In this document: one piece after another, positions 39,090 to 48,303 of the stretch
Position numbering within the stretch: the stretch's first letter is position 1
Layout of the letters: each line of letters opens with the position of its first letter
Source of the DNA: JAKVBH01 sp049800955
GTDB taxonomy: Bacteria > Pseudomonadota > Alphaproteobacteria > Rhodobacterales > Rhodobacteraceae
Reading direction: 5' to 3'
Length of the DNA stretch: 64,000 bases
NCBI RefSeq assembly: GCF_049800955.1
Contig: NZ_JBNAGA010000004.1
Coordinates: 33,883-97,882 of the forward strand
The notes under the pieces: generated by a model
The model's input: the letters and a program-made list of their open reading frames with translations, nothing else
The model's database searches: none
What the model was told of the DNA's origin: nothing
Position numbers and translations under genes: made by a program

Positions 39090-39429
39090 GTCTCAGACCC
39101 CTCGGACAAAAGTCGCAGACATTTGGCATATCCTGCCAACGTCCCTCTCATTTCATCCTCAGGAATACATCAATGCGTGAATCTGCGCAATTTGTCTTTT
39201 TGCACGTCGTGTCACTGCGCAAAATACTGCCGAGTCGTCGAGATCAGTCTAGCACGGCCCGAAGCCCGCACTCACGCTGAGCCCAAGAGCAAAGCAACCG
39301 CACCGAGGCGCCATCGATGCGGGACCACTGCGGGAAGAAGAATTGCTGGCGACACTCGTCTATTCAGGAAAAAGTCCGGCGTGTCGCGCTGATGCTTGGC
39401 GGGTCACCGGAGCGGCCCGCAAGACAATG
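39090..39429. other. oriT: oriT / leading intergenic region
   Basis: A gene-free 340 bp next to the mobilisation genes. TTGGCA-TATCC-TGCCAA (39123-39139) is an inverted repeat that embeds the nic consensus TATCCTG/C used by RP4 TraI and VirD2 relaxases; the predicted cut is between 39135 and 39136 on the plus strand. T-strand transfer would then begin with 39136 and run rightwards. The rest contains mixed short repeats with no gene. Confidence 0.7.
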
Positions 39430-39657
39430 TCAGGCCGGTCTTCCCCCGTGGTCAGTGACCACTATCGTGTCGGTCACGCTGACGAAGAGCGGCGTGATGA
39501 CATATTCGCCGCCTGCGTCTTCAGGTGCTGTTACGGCGACGATAGCCGAGGCCGGCGCTCCGTCCACGAAACAGGAGAAGAGCGCGAAGTTTTCGAAACG
39601 ACCGGATGTCAGCGCCTCGAAGGCGCTGACGTGATCTCTGCGGATATTGGTGCTCAT
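39430..39657 (-). CDS. Small conserved plasmid protein, unknown
   Basis: The 75 residues begin MSTNIRRDHVSAFEALTSGRFENFALFSCFVDGAPASAIVAVT and include ITPLFVSVTDTIVVTDHGG. The beta-rich composition and overlap with the DUF2958 stop (ATGA) support a real gene. I recall proteins of this appearance next to DUF2958 genes on alphaproteobacterial plasmids; the function is unknown. It is in the predicted leading region. Confidence 0.75.
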   Translation of the reverse strand: MSTNIRRDHVSAFEALTSGRFENFALFSCFVDGAPASAIVAVTAPEDAGGEYVITPLFVSVTDTIVVTDHGGRPA

Positions 39658-40013
39658 GCGACGATCCCTCCGGCTTTGCGGGCGCGCTCGGCATAGGCGC
39701 TGAGGGTGCCATCTGCCTTGAAGTGCAGATCCCGTTCGACGGGCAATCCTAGACGACCGCGGACGGCTCGAATTTCGCTGAGGCGTACTGAACCGATCTC
39801 GGGAAAGCCAAGCCCCAGGTCGCAGAGGCCGTGCGCGATATCCGGGTCTTCCGGATCGGTTTCGGAAAGCAGCCAGGTCGCCCCGGCATCGGGGGTGAAG
39901 AGTTTCACGACAGGTTCGAAGTCGAGGGTGTCTTCGCCTGCTTCAATGCGGTCCTGGTTGGTGCGCCCGTTCGCAGCGAGCTGGTCGAGGATGGATTGTG
40001 GCAGAAGGTCCAT
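39654..40013 (-). CDS. DUF2958 protein
   Basis: The 119 residues start at an ATG with AGGAGA upstream. The family pattern is clear: LLPQSILDQLAANGRT, DFEPVVKLFTPDAGATWLLSETDPEDPD, GLCDLGLGFPEIGSVRLSEI and LGLPVERDLHFKADGTLSAYA. DUF2958 proteins are common on conjugative plasmids; the function is unknown. Entry near the front of the T-strand would suit an establishment role. Confidence 0.9.
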   Translation of the reverse strand: MDLLPQSILDQLAANGRTNQDRIEAGEDTLDFEPVVKLFTPDAGATWLLSETDPEDPDIAHGLCDLGLGFPEIGSVRLSEIRAVRGRLGLPVERDLHFKADGTLSAYAERARKAGGIVA

Positions 40014-40077
40014 AAGGTTTCTCCTGGATGTCGGTGTGAAAAAGGCCGGGACGGCAGACACCGTCCCGGAGGACAGC

Positions 40078-40284
40078 TCATTCGACGAGGTCCGGGGCAT
40101 CGCCCTGCCCGTCTGGCTTCGGCTCGAAGAGAACGAGCTGGCCGGTCACAGGCGTGGCGAAGAGCTGGATGGTGAGGAAGGATTTCGCGTCGGGCTTCTG
40201 GGGGAAGGCAACGCCGATCTTGTGGAAACGGGTCTTACCGTCCTTTCCTTCGTCGGGTGTGGTGACGGTGTAGTAGCGGGTCAT
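40078..40284 (-). CDS. Small conserved plasmid protein, unknown
   Basis: The 68 residues start at an ATG with GAGGAG upstream (MTRYYTVTTPDEGKDGKTRFHKIGVAF). PDAKSFLTIQLFATPVTGQLVLFEP suggests a small beta protein with some DUF736-like flavour. It is upstream of DUF2958 on the same strand, 64 bp away. The leader (40284-40304) has an inverted near-copy at 40464-40484. Confidence 0.72.
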   Translation of the reverse strand: MTRYYTVTTPDEGKDGKTRFHKIGVAFPQKPDAKSFLTIQLFATPVTGQLVLFEPKPDGQGDAPDLVE

Positions 40285-40973
40285 GTCGATCTCCTCTCGT
40301 TTTCGATGCAAGAAGAGACCGGGACCGTCCGGACAGGCTGTCAGGCGGAACTTTGCTGCGCGAGGAATGGCCGCGTCAGCGGACAGGGGAAAGTTCTGCT
40401 TGAAGAGAGCAAGCCGCGCGCGCGACCGTCAGCCGGGCCAGGTTCCGGAGATTGCATTCGGAAGAAAACGCGAGGAGATCGACAGCTCGTCATCTTGGCA
40501 CGGTACACCTGACTCCAGGTACGGTAGAGGCGCTAGCGAAGATGCATCGGAGCTAAACGACAGGCCGCGAGGCAAAGCCCAGGTAGAGCAGCATGCAGAA
40601 CGCTGCTGCTCATTTTCTAAGGGTGCAGCTAGACGCTGTAGATTAGGCCACGATTCAAAATCTGATGGTGGCAAGTCCTTTTGGATGTCAGTAAGCCGCC
40701 GACACCACCAAAACTGCAAGCGGACCTTTGTCGGACATGCAGCTTACGGCTGGTTTGAGCCCTCAGGAGACCTCTCAAATTCTCGCTGCGCGCGCATGCA
40801 GCACGAAAGTTGCTGCGAGAGCGTGACGATTGGTGCCGCTTCACGGCGTGCAAGACTGCCGTTCATGCGGCGCGCAGTAACGCCGCTGCGCATCGTGTAG
40901 TGCAGCCATTCTTGCCAAGTGCCGCGAAGTATTGATCGGCATTAACCGGGTCGCGGGCCAAAGGCGACCTTCA
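40285..40973. other. Intergenic region, degenerate sequence
   Basis: 689 bp without a convincing gene; the open frames have poor composition and no ribosome sites. A 21-bp inverted near-copy (one mismatch) of the small gene's leader (40284-40304) occurs at 40464-40484. The region is probably decayed or recombined DNA between the transfer module and the catabolic operon. Confidence 0.5.
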
Positions 40974-41372
40974 TCATTTGATAGCCGGTCCAAGAACTGG
41001 TGGCGAACGCGACTTTAACTCGGACTCATAGTCCTTAGTATTTCGTAGCGCGCGTATCAATTTGCCGGACCAGTTGCGAGTGACCAACAACAGTTTCGCG
41101 CCAATGGCTGCATCTGCGGCACCATCTCGGGCGATCAGTTCTATGCGATCGGCGACACCCTTGATCGCCGTCCGCGCCCCGATCCCGAAATTGTCGAGGC
41201 ATCCGGCATCTGTATCCTCCGTTTTTCTAAAGTTAGCTGAGGACCACTTCACTGCAGGAGGAGCAGGATCATGAATCAACTTTGTATCGAGTATATTGCA
41301 TAGTACCACCGCCACCAGTTTGTCTTGGGGCCAAGAGTCCGTAAGAAGGTGTGTGGTGTCTTGTATCCTCAC
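40974..41372 (-). CDS. Doubtful hypothetical ORF after the MFS gene
   Basis: A 132-residue frame whose GTG start overlaps the MFS stop (GTGA). The second half (GIGARTAIKGVADRIELIARDGAADAAIGAKLLLVTRN) looks protein-like; the first half does not. No family recognised. It could be the tail of a decayed gene fused by chance to an open frame. Confidence 0.25.
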   Translation of the reverse strand: MRIQDTTHLLTDSWPQDKLVAVVLCNILDTKLIHDPAPPAVKWSSANFRKTEDTDAGCLDNFGIGARTAIKGVADRIELIARDGAADAAIGAKLLLVTRNWSGKLIRALRNTKDYESELKSRSPPVLGPAIK

Positions 41373-42643
41373 TCCTCTCGCAGGAATGTTCGCCCTGGTG
41401 GAGCAGCGCCAATCACGTTTTCGCGCGGTTCCGGTTTGGCCAGATGCGGGTTCAGACGGTAGATCGCGTAGCTTATGCAGGCCACCACAGCCATGGTGGG
41501 GATCAGCACCGCGAACGCGACCAGCGTATCCGCAAAAAATGCGCCGATTGTGCCAACCAACACCCCTGCACCCATTTGCAGGAATCCCATCAGCGCTGCT
41601 GCCGCCCCGGCGATCCGGGGGAAGGGCGCCAGTGCGGCGGTGGACATTGCCGGCATCACGAAGGCGATACCGAAGGCGTAGATGCCCACCGGGACCATCA
41701 CCCGGAAGGTTTTCGGGTCATCCGCCCAGAGAAGCAAGAAGATGAACAACGCCCCCAGGGCGATGGCACCCAGCCCGGGCCAGACCAGCCGGTATGCGCT
41801 GGTTCGTTTCATGACAGATCGTGCCACCAGTGCGCCCGAGAAGAACAGCCCCGATTGTAACAGCATCGCCAGGCCGAAGCTGCTGGGGCTCAGGCCGATC
41901 TGCCCCATCAAGATGAAGGGCAACAGTGTCGCCTGCGCATAGATTGCCCCGACCGAGCCCGCAACCGTCAGGCTCGCCGTCATGAAATTCCGGTTGCCAA
42001 GGAGCCGAAGGTAAGACCTGCCCAGGGCCGCCAGCCGCAGCGGTTGCGGCGCAGGCAGGGTTTCGCGCATCGCGACCTGCGCGACCAGCGCAACAGCAAG
42101 GCCGAAGAGGATCATCACCGCGAACACCGATTTCCACCCAACATGCAGCACGAGCAACCCGCCAATCGTCGGCGAAACCGCCGGGCCGACCGCAAGAATG
42201 ATTCCGATCATGTTCATGATGCTGGACGATTCGTCGCCCTGGAAACAATCGCGTACGATAGCGCGCGAGATCGCCACCCCGGCAGACGCGCCAACCCCTT
42301 GGGCGAAGCGGGCAAAGGTCAGCGTCTCGATTGTCGGCGCCAGCAGCGCGCCCAGCGACGCTGCGCAGAAAATCGCCGCGAAGATCACCGTCACCGGACG
42401 GCGCCCGATCGCATCCGATAACGGCCCCGCGACCAGCTGGGAAATAGCGAAACCTGCGAAATAGAGCGTCAGGGTCAGTTTCACGATGCTATTGGTGGAC
42501 TCGTACGCTGCAACCACGCCCGGCATCGCCGGCGTATAGAGCGCCATGGCAATCGGACCAATCGCGACCATCAACCCGCCGATCAGGCTGACCCGCTGCG
42601 CGGTCATTAGCGGCACCGATACGAATTCGGTGGGTCTGTTCAT
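41369..42643 (-). CDS. MFS transporter, Bcr/CflA-type
   Basis: The 424 residues have twelve TM helices and start at an ATG with GGAG upstream. The MFS motif GPLSDAIGRRPV follows TM2, and GVGASAGVAISRAIVRD lies in TM4-5, typical of the Bcr/CflA drug-resistance exporters. It is the last confident gene of the catabolic block, 180 bp after etfA and beyond a strong hairpin, so it may be transcribed separately. It could export a toxic acid or a drug. Confidence 0.9.
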   Translation of the reverse strand: MNRPTEFVSVPLMTAQRVSLIGGLMVAIGPIAMALYTPAMPGVVAAYESTNSIVKLTLTLYFAGFAISQLVAGPLSDAIGRRPVTVIFAAIFCAASLGALLAPTIETLTFARFAQGVGASAGVAISRAIVRDCFQGDESSSIMNMIGIILAVGPAVSPTIGGLLVLHVGWKSVFAVMILFGLAVALVAQVAMRETLPAPQPLRLAALGRSYLRLLGNRNFMTASLTVAGSVGAIYAQATLLPFILMGQIGLSPSSFGLAMLLQSGLFFSGALVARSVMKRTSAYRLVWPGLGAIALGALFIFLLLWADDPKTFRVMVPVGIYAFGIAFVMPAMSTAALAPFPRIAGAAAALMGFLQMGAGVLVGTIGAFFADTLVAFAVLIPTMAVVACISYAIYRLNPHLAKPEPRENVIGAAPPGRTFLREE

Positions 42644-42696
42644 ATCGTCTCCAGTTCTGCGATGCCGCCCGTGCCGGCAGCTACATGCACCGGATC

Positions 42697-42726
42697 GGGC
42701 CAGCGGGCCACTTGGCCCGCTGGCCT
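42697..42726 (-). terminator. Strong GC hairpin between etfA and the MFS gene
   Basis: GGCCAGCGGGCC (42698-42709), loop ACTT, then the exact complement to 42725: a 12-bp perfect stem. No T-tract follows on either strand, so it may stabilise the etfA mRNA end or give partial termination. Confidence 0.45.
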
Positions 42727-42823
42727 CTCTCCCATTAGCAATGCCCAACCGCGTGACCGGACTTGAAAAACGTCCGGGATCCCGACCAGAGAGAACGGGG
42801 ATTCCCTCACCGCCGCGCGATTG

Positions 42824-43750
42824 TCACAGTTTTTCGTTCAGTTCCGGCACGGCGTCGAAGAGGTCGGCGACCAGTCCGTAGTCGGCAACCTGGAAGATCG
42901 GCGCCTCTTCGTCCTTGTTGATCGCAACGATGATCTTCGAATCCTTCATGCCAGCAAGGTGCTGGATCGCGCCGGAGATACCAACCGCAACATAAAGGTC
43001 CGGGGCAACAACCTTGCCGGTCTGACCCACCTGCCAGTCGTTCGGTGCATAGCCGGAGTCGACCGCCGCACGCGACGCGCCAACGGCTGCACCAAGCTTG
43101 TCAGCCAGCGCTTCGATGATCTTGAAGTCCTCTTCCGAACCGACCCCACGACCACCGGAGACAACCACACCGGCGGAGGTGAGTTCCGGACGATCGCTTT
43201 CGGCAACCTTGTCCTCAACCCAGCTCGACAGGCCCGGATCAGCCGCGGCGGAAACGGTTTCAACCGGGGCTGCGCCAACTTCACCAGCGGCGTCGAAGGT
43301 CGAAGTCCGGAAGGTCACAACCTTTTTCGCGTCCGAGGATTTCACCGTCTGGATCGCGTTGCCAGCGTAGATCGGGCGTTCAAACGTGTCGGCATCAACC
43401 ACGCCGGAGGCGTCGGAGATCACCATCACGTCGAGAAGCGCCGCAACCCGGGGCATCACGTTCTTGGCGTCGGTGGTGGCCGGGGCAACGATGTGGTCAT
43501 AGTCACCCGCCAGCGAAACGATCAGCGCCGCGGTCGATTCCGCCAGGCGGTGGCCCAGCGAGGCGTCTTCGGCGACCAGCACCTTCGACACGCCGTCGAT
43601 CTTGGCGGCAGCTTCGCCTGCGGCCGAAGCCGAGGCGCCTGCGCAAAGCGCGGTCACATCACCGAGTTTCGCAGCAGCCGTCACGGCCTTTGCGGTTGCG
43701 TCGAGCGCCAATTCACCACCGGTGACTTCTGCGAGAAGAAGAACAGCCAT
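42824..43750 (-). CDS. etfA: Electron transfer flavoprotein alpha subunit
   Basis: The 308 residues have an N-terminal adenine-nucleotide-hydrolase-like fold and the C-terminal FAD domain (about 185-308) with SGGRGVGSEEDFKIIEALADKLGAAVGASRAAVDSG, TGKVVAPDLYVAVGISGAIQH and NKDEEAPIFQVADYGLVADL. ETF takes electrons from acyl-CoA dehydrogenases to the quinone pool. Its start overlaps the etfB stop by one base. Together with three dehydrogenase genes in the block this gives a dedicated electron path. Confidence 0.97.
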   Translation of the reverse strand: MAVLLLAEVTGGELALDATAKAVTAAAKLGDVTALCAGASASAAGEAAAKIDGVSKVLVAEDASLGHRLAESTAALIVSLAGDYDHIVAPATTDAKNVMPRVAALLDVMVISDASGVVDADTFERPIYAGNAIQTVKSSDAKKVVTFRTSTFDAAGEVGAAPVETVSAAADPGLSSWVEDKVAESDRPELTSAGVVVSGGRGVGSEEDFKIIEALADKLGAAVGASRAAVDSGYAPNDWQVGQTGKVVAPDLYVAVGISGAIQHLAGMKDSKIIVAINKDEEAPIFQVADYGLVADLFDAVPELNEKL

Positions 43751-44508
43751 TACACAGCCCCCGCTTCTTTGAGTTTCGCGACCAGCTCATCCACGGAGCC
43801 GACGATTTCGCCGGCCTTGCGGGCCTCGGGTTCAGTGGTCGATACGATCGACAGGCGCGGCGAGACATCGACGCCGTAATCGGCGGCGGTTTTCTCGTCC
43901 AGCGGCTTTTTCTTTGCCTTCATGATGTTCGGCAAGCTCGCGTAGCGCGGCTCGTTCAGGCGCAGGTCCACGGTCACGATGGTCGGCATCTTGACCGAGA
44001 TCGTCTGCAACCCGCCATCAACCTCGCGGGTGACCTTGGCGTTGTCGCCCTCGATGTCGACCTCGGAGGCAAAGGTTGCCTGCGACCAGCCGAGCAGCGC
44101 CGACAGCATCTGGCCGGTGGCGTTCATGTCGTTGTCGATCGCCTGCTTGCCGCAGAGAACGAGGTCCGGCTGCTCTTCCTCGACAACCTTGGCGAGGATC
44201 TTGGCCACCGCCAGCGGTTCGATGTCGGTGTGCACGTCATCGGCAGCCACCACAAGGATCGCCCGATCCGCACCCATTGCAAGCGCGGTCCGCAGGGTTT
44301 CCTGGGCCTGCTTGACACCGATGGAGACCGCAACGACCTCTTCAGCCTTTCCAGCTTCCTTCAGGCGGATCGCCTCTTCGACGGCGATTTCGTCGAAGGG
44401 GTTCATCGACATTTTGACATTGGCGAGATCGACACTGCTGCCATCCGCTTTGACACGGACTTTCACGTTATAGTCGATCACGCGTTTGACAGGTACGAGC
44501 ACCTTCAT
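43750..44508 (-). CDS. etfB: Electron transfer flavoprotein beta subunit
   Basis: The 252 residues start MKVLVPVKRVIDYNVK at 44508, the family's usual beginning, with GGAG 9 nt ahead; an ATG six bases upstream is too close to the GGAG. Conserved NPFDEIAVEEAIRLKE, GADRAILV, LCGKQAIDNDMNATGQMLSALLGW and the AMP-binding region are present. It pairs with etfA. Confidence 0.97.
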   Translation of the reverse strand: MKVLVPVKRVIDYNVKVRVKADGSSVDLANVKMSMNPFDEIAVEEAIRLKEAGKAEEVVAVSIGVKQAQETLRTALAMGADRAILVVAADDVHTDIEPLAVAKILAKVVEEEQPDLVLCGKQAIDNDMNATGQMLSALLGWSQATFASEVDIEGDNAKVTREVDGGLQTISVKMPTIVTVDLRLNEPRYASLPNIMKAKKKPLDEKTAADYGVDVSPRLSIVSTTEPEARKAGEIVGSVDELVAKLKEAGAV

Positions 44509-44537
44509 TGGCATGGTCTCCGAGTTGTTGTTTGGAA

Positions 44538-45743
44538 TTAATAAAACGCCTGAAGGCCGGTGATTGCGCGCCCGAGGATCAGCGCGTGGACATCGTGGGT
44601 GCCTTCATAGGTGTTCACGGTTTCAAGGTTCAGCATGTGCCGAATGACGTGAAATTCTTCGGATATACCGTTGCCGCCATGCATGTCGCGGGCGTGGCGC
44701 GCTATATCGAGCGCCTTGCCGCAGTTGTTGCGCTTGATCAGTGAGATCATTTCGGGCGCGGCGCGGCCCTCATCCATCAATCGACCGACACGCAGCGCGG
44801 CCTGCAATCCAAACGAAATATCCGTTTGCATATCGGCAAGCTTCTTCTGGAAAAGCTGTGTCTGGGCCAGCGGTTTGTTGAACTGCTTGCGGTCAAGACC
44901 GTATTGTCGCGCGGCATGAAAACAGTATTCTGCCGCCCCCAACACGCCCCAGGCGATGCCGTATCGCGCGCGATTAAGGCAACCAAACGGGCCTTTCAGA
45001 CCTTCGACACCGGGCAAAAGGGCATCCTCGCCGACGGCCACGTCCTTCATCACAATTTCGCCCGTTGTCGATGCCCGTAGGGAAAGCTTGCCACCAATTT
45101 TCGGCGCGGACAGGCCCTCCATCCCCTTCTCAAGGACGAACCCGCGGATCTTGCCGCCATGAGCGTCGGATTTGGCCCAGACAACGAATACATCCGCGAA
45201 GGGGGAGTTGGAGATCCACATTTTGGAGCCATTGAGGACATAACCTTCGGCCGTTTTTCTGGCGGTGGTTTTCATCCCGGCCGGGTCCGAACCCGCATCA
45301 GGTTCAGTCAGGCCGAAACAGCCGATATATTCGCCCGATACCAGCTTTGGCAGGTACTTCTTGCGCTGTTCTTCCGACCCGTAGGCGTAGATCGGGTACA
45401 TGACCAGCGACGATTGCACTGACATCATCGAGCGATAGCCACTGTCCACCCGTTCAATTTCGCGCGCGATCAGCCCGTAGGTGACGTAAGACGCACCCAA
45501 CCCGCCGTATTCTTCGGGAATGGTGACGCCAAGCAGGCCCGCCTCGCCCATTTCGCGGAATACGCCGGGGTCGTCACTTTCCTCGCTATAGGCCTTCATT
45601 ACGCGGGGTTGCAGCCGGTCCTGGGCAAAGTCGTGGGCTGCGTCGCGCAGCATGCGCTCATCCTGATCCAGCTGGTCCTCGATTCGGAACGCGTCAGCCC
45701 AATCGAAGGGGCCGAGGCCGGGGCCGTTCATGTCTTTTGCCAT
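44538..45743 (-). CDS. gcdH: Glutaryl-CoA dehydrogenase
   Basis: The 401 residues match glutaryl-CoA dehydrogenases almost block by block: GCFGLTEPDAGSDPAGM, WISNSPFADVFVVWAK, FGCLNRARYGIAWGVLGAAE, RNNCGKALDIARHARDMHGG and TYEGTHDVHALILGRAITG. The catalytic Glu (TYEGTHD) and the substrate-carboxylate Arg (DSGYRSMMSVQS) are present. It oxidises and decarboxylates glutaryl-CoA to crotonyl-CoA, passing electrons to ETF encoded next to it. The ATG at 45743 has AAAGGA 8-9 nt upstream. Confidence 0.96.
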   Translation of the reverse strand: MAKDMNGPGLGPFDWADAFRIEDQLDQDERMLRDAAHDFAQDRLQPRVMKAYSEESDDPGVFREMGEAGLLGVTIPEEYGGLGASYVTYGLIAREIERVDSGYRSMMSVQSSLVMYPIYAYGSEEQRKKYLPKLVSGEYIGCFGLTEPDAGSDPAGMKTTARKTAEGYVLNGSKMWISNSPFADVFVVWAKSDAHGGKIRGFVLEKGMEGLSAPKIGGKLSLRASTTGEIVMKDVAVGEDALLPGVEGLKGPFGCLNRARYGIAWGVLGAAEYCFHAARQYGLDRKQFNKPLAQTQLFQKKLADMQTDISFGLQAALRVGRLMDEGRAAPEMISLIKRNNCGKALDIARHARDMHGGNGISEEFHVIRHMLNLETVNTYEGTHDVHALILGRAITGLQAFY

Positions 45744-45748
45744 CTCAG

Positions 45749-47284
45749 TCATTCCTTTGTTGCGGGTTGGGCCAGCTGTTCCGCGAAAACGGAAGCCAGC
45801 TTTTGTTTCAGTATCTTGCCAGTCGGGGCGGCCGGAAGTTCGGTTGTCAGGATGATGCGGGAAGGGCGCTTGTAGCCCGTGAGCCGCTTGGCGACAAAAG
45901 CGGCAAGCGCGTCCTGGTCCAGCGTCGCCGGATCTGCGCATTGAACGAATGCAAGGATTTCCTCGTCGCCGTCCGTGACATTGCCTATCACCGCTGACTG
46001 AATCACATCGGGATGGTCGTTCAGCGCGGCCTCGACCTCGGGCGGGTAGACGTTGAACCCACCGCGAATGATGAGTTCCTTGCAACGCCCGACAACGTGC
46101 AGATTGCCGACCTCGTCGATCTTTCCTAGATCACCGGTTCGAAGCCATCCGTCTGCATCAATCGTGCGGGCGGTTTCCGCCGGATTTCGGAAATACCCCT
46201 TCATGACCTGCGGCCCGCGCACGAGAATTTCACCAGCATCGGGATCGCCTGCGGCACTTACCGAAGCGTCAAGCCGGATTTCGGTCTCAGGCAACGGAAA
46301 GCCCGCGCTGATATCGGGTGAACCGATGGAATTGCGAGTACCGCAGACACCTGCAGTGCTTTCCGTCATGCCATAGCCGTTTTGCAGGGGCAGACCATAA
46401 AAGGCCTCGGCCTTGCGTTTCCATGCCGGGTCCAGCGGGGCGGCTCCGGAGGAAACATAGCGCAGATTGCTGTTTTCCAGGCGCGAAAGCCCCTGATCCC
46501 TGGCGTATTGCATAAGCAGCGCGTGCATTTGCGGCACTGCCGGAAGGATGGTCGCCTTGTCCATCAGTGCCGCATAAAGCGCATCAGGACGGAACCGGGG
46601 TTCAAGCTGGATGGTTGCGCCGATACCGCTGGCGGCCATCAGCATGGATGCAAGCCCGAAAACATGGGTCAACGGCAGCACGCCGTAAATCCTGTCGTCC
46701 TGTCTCATGCCGCGCAACTCGGTCGAGGCCCAGCCCGCATAGCGCAGGTTGGTATGGGTCAGCATCACGCCCTTGGGATCGCCCGTCGTGCCGGTCGTGT
46801 AGAGAAGAACGGCGGTTTCGTCCGGGCCGTCTGCGACCTGTTCCGGTGCGCTGGTCCCCGTGACGGCGATGGCGAAACTTCCAAAAGATGTTTCCTGCGT
46901 GCCCGCGTTTGCGGTCGCAGCATGTGCCGCCGCTTCCTTGGACGCTTCGGTCGTGAAAACGGTAACGCACGGCGTTGCATGGGTCATCACGCGGGCAATT
47001 TCGGCTGCGGTCATCCGTGCATTGATTGGCAGCGCATAGGCCCCGACGGTGCTAGCGGCAAAGATGAAAGCGGCAGTGGTGATGCAGTTTTCTGCCACAA
47101 TCGCGACGCGGTCGCCTGGCTGCACGCCCCGGTTTTGCAACAGGGCTGCAGCTTCGGTGATCGCGGCCTGGTATTCGGTATATGTGACCTGATGGCCGCT
47201 GCCATCTATCAGCGCAATCGCATCGGGATAGGCACGCGCGCTGTCCTCGACAAGATGATGTATCCGGAAGCTGTATTCGGTCAT
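45749..47284 (-). CDS. AMP-forming acyl-CoA ligase
   Basis: The 511 residues contain the adenylate-forming motifs: LLYTTGTTGDPKGVMLTH (phosphate loop), NGYGMTES, WLRTGDLGKIDE, GRCKELIIRGGFNVYPPEVE, and the catalytic Lys in PTGKILKQ. It activates a carboxylic acid as CoA thioester, the entry step of this pathway. By context the substrate may be a dicarboxylic acid (PimA-like role). Its start overlaps the downstream end of the flavin oxidoreductase gene by four bases. Confidence 0.93.
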   Translation of the reverse strand: MTEYSFRIHHLVEDSARAYPDAIALIDGSGHQVTYTEYQAAITEAAALLQNRGVQPGDRVAIVAENCITTAAFIFAASTVGAYALPINARMTAAEIARVMTHATPCVTVFTTEASKEAAAHAATANAGTQETSFGSFAIAVTGTSAPEQVADGPDETAVLLYTTGTTGDPKGVMLTHTNLRYAGWASTELRGMRQDDRIYGVLPLTHVFGLASMLMAASGIGATIQLEPRFRPDALYAALMDKATILPAVPQMHALLMQYARDQGLSRLENSNLRYVSSGAAPLDPAWKRKAEAFYGLPLQNGYGMTESTAGVCGTRNSIGSPDISAGFPLPETEIRLDASVSAAGDPDAGEILVRGPQVMKGYFRNPAETARTIDADGWLRTGDLGKIDEVGNLHVVGRCKELIIRGGFNVYPPEVEAALNDHPDVIQSAVIGNVTDGDEEILAFVQCADPATLDQDALAAFVAKRLTGYKRPSRIILTTELPAAPTGKILKQKLASVFAEQLAQPATKE

Positions 47285-48303
47285 GACACCAGCACCTCTG
47301 GGCGTTGCGTTGCAAGGGGTTGGGGACGCAGGCGCGCCAGGGCGACACCTGCCTCTTGTTCCAGCTGGGCGACAATGTCTGCCAGCGGGGCGATGCCGTT
47401 GGTTAGGCCCAGAGCCTGCCCTGCGGACAACATCCCGCGCGACACATCGCCGGTCTCATAAGCCTTGCGGCCAATTGCGCCAGACACATAAGGCATCAAT
47501 TCGGCAATGCCGACATCGGGGTTATCAACCTCAAGCTGCCGTACGATCTCCGTCGTTTCGTTGGTGAGGGTGCGGATGGTGTTGCGCACGCTGCTCATCG
47601 TCAATGTCGTGTCACGTTCATTGGCCGTCACCAGGGCCTGCTTGTACTGCGGGTGCGCCGAGATTTCTTCGGACACCAGAAAACGCGTGCCGATCACGAC
47701 ACCCGAAGCGCCGGAGGCCAAGGCCGAGACGATCTGACTGCCGGCACCGATGCCACCGCCAATCAGGAAAGGGATGTCGAGCCGACGCTCGGCGAGCGCT
47801 TGGTTGACCATGCTGCCGATCAGATCGAGCCCGGGATGGCCGCCGCATTCCGCACCGACGATGGAGACCATGTCGACCCCAACCTCCTGCGCCTTCACGG
47901 CGTAGCGCACGCTTGGAACCTTGTGCAGCACTTTGATGCCCGCGTCGTTGAGGATCGGCAGGAAGGCCTCGGGATTGCGGCCCGAGGTTTCGACAAAACG
48001 CACGCCCTCATCTGCGATCAGGCGGAAAGTGTCCGCGATCCTCTCACCTTCGACCAGTTTGGGCAGCATGGACACGTTGACACCAAACGTGCGATCACCG
48101 CAAAGTTCCCGACATTTCGCGATCTCCGCGCGCAGGTCGTTTGGGTCGGGAAAGCTGGCCGCCGTGATGAAGGACATGATGCCCGCATTGGCGCCGGCAG
48201 CGACATAGGGCGCATTTGAAAGCCACATCAGACCACCCGCGACGATGGGCAGGCGGCACCCAAATGTACGTGTAACAGCGGTTTTGAAGGTCGGATCTGT
48301 CAT
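47281..48303 (-). CDS. Nitronate monooxygenase-family (NPD) FMN protein
   Basis: The 340-residue TIM-barrel protein has FMN/phosphate-binding stretches: PIVAGGLMWLSNAPYVAAGANAG, GAECGGHPG, and LIGGGIGAGSQIVSALASGASGVVIGTRFL. The family includes nitronate monooxygenases and FabK-like or trans-2-enoyl reductases. Inside a beta-oxidation operon an enoyl-CoA-type redox role is as plausible as nitronate oxidation. It is coupled on both sides by 4-bp overlaps. Confidence 0.85.
   Translation of the reverse strand: MTDPTFKTAVTRTFGCRLPIVAGGLMWLSNAPYVAAGANAGIMSFITAASFPDPNDLRAEIAKCRELCGDRTFGVNVSMLPKLVEGERIADTFRLIADEGVRFVETSGRNPEAFLPILNDAGIKVLHKVPSVRYAVKAQEVGVDMVSIVGAECGGHPGLDLIGSMVNQALAERRLDIPFLIGGGIGAGSQIVSALASGASGVVIGTRFLVSEEISAHPQYKQALVTANERDTTLTMSSVRNTIRTLTNETTEIVRQLEVDNPDVGIAELMPYVSGAIGRKAYETGDVSRGMLSAGQALGLTNGIAPLADIVAQLEQEAGVALARLRPQPLATQRPEVLVS

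Noticed and set aside
42697..42726. Classical rho-independent terminator after etfA
   Set aside because: The stem is strong but no T-tract follows on either strand; kept only as a candidate.
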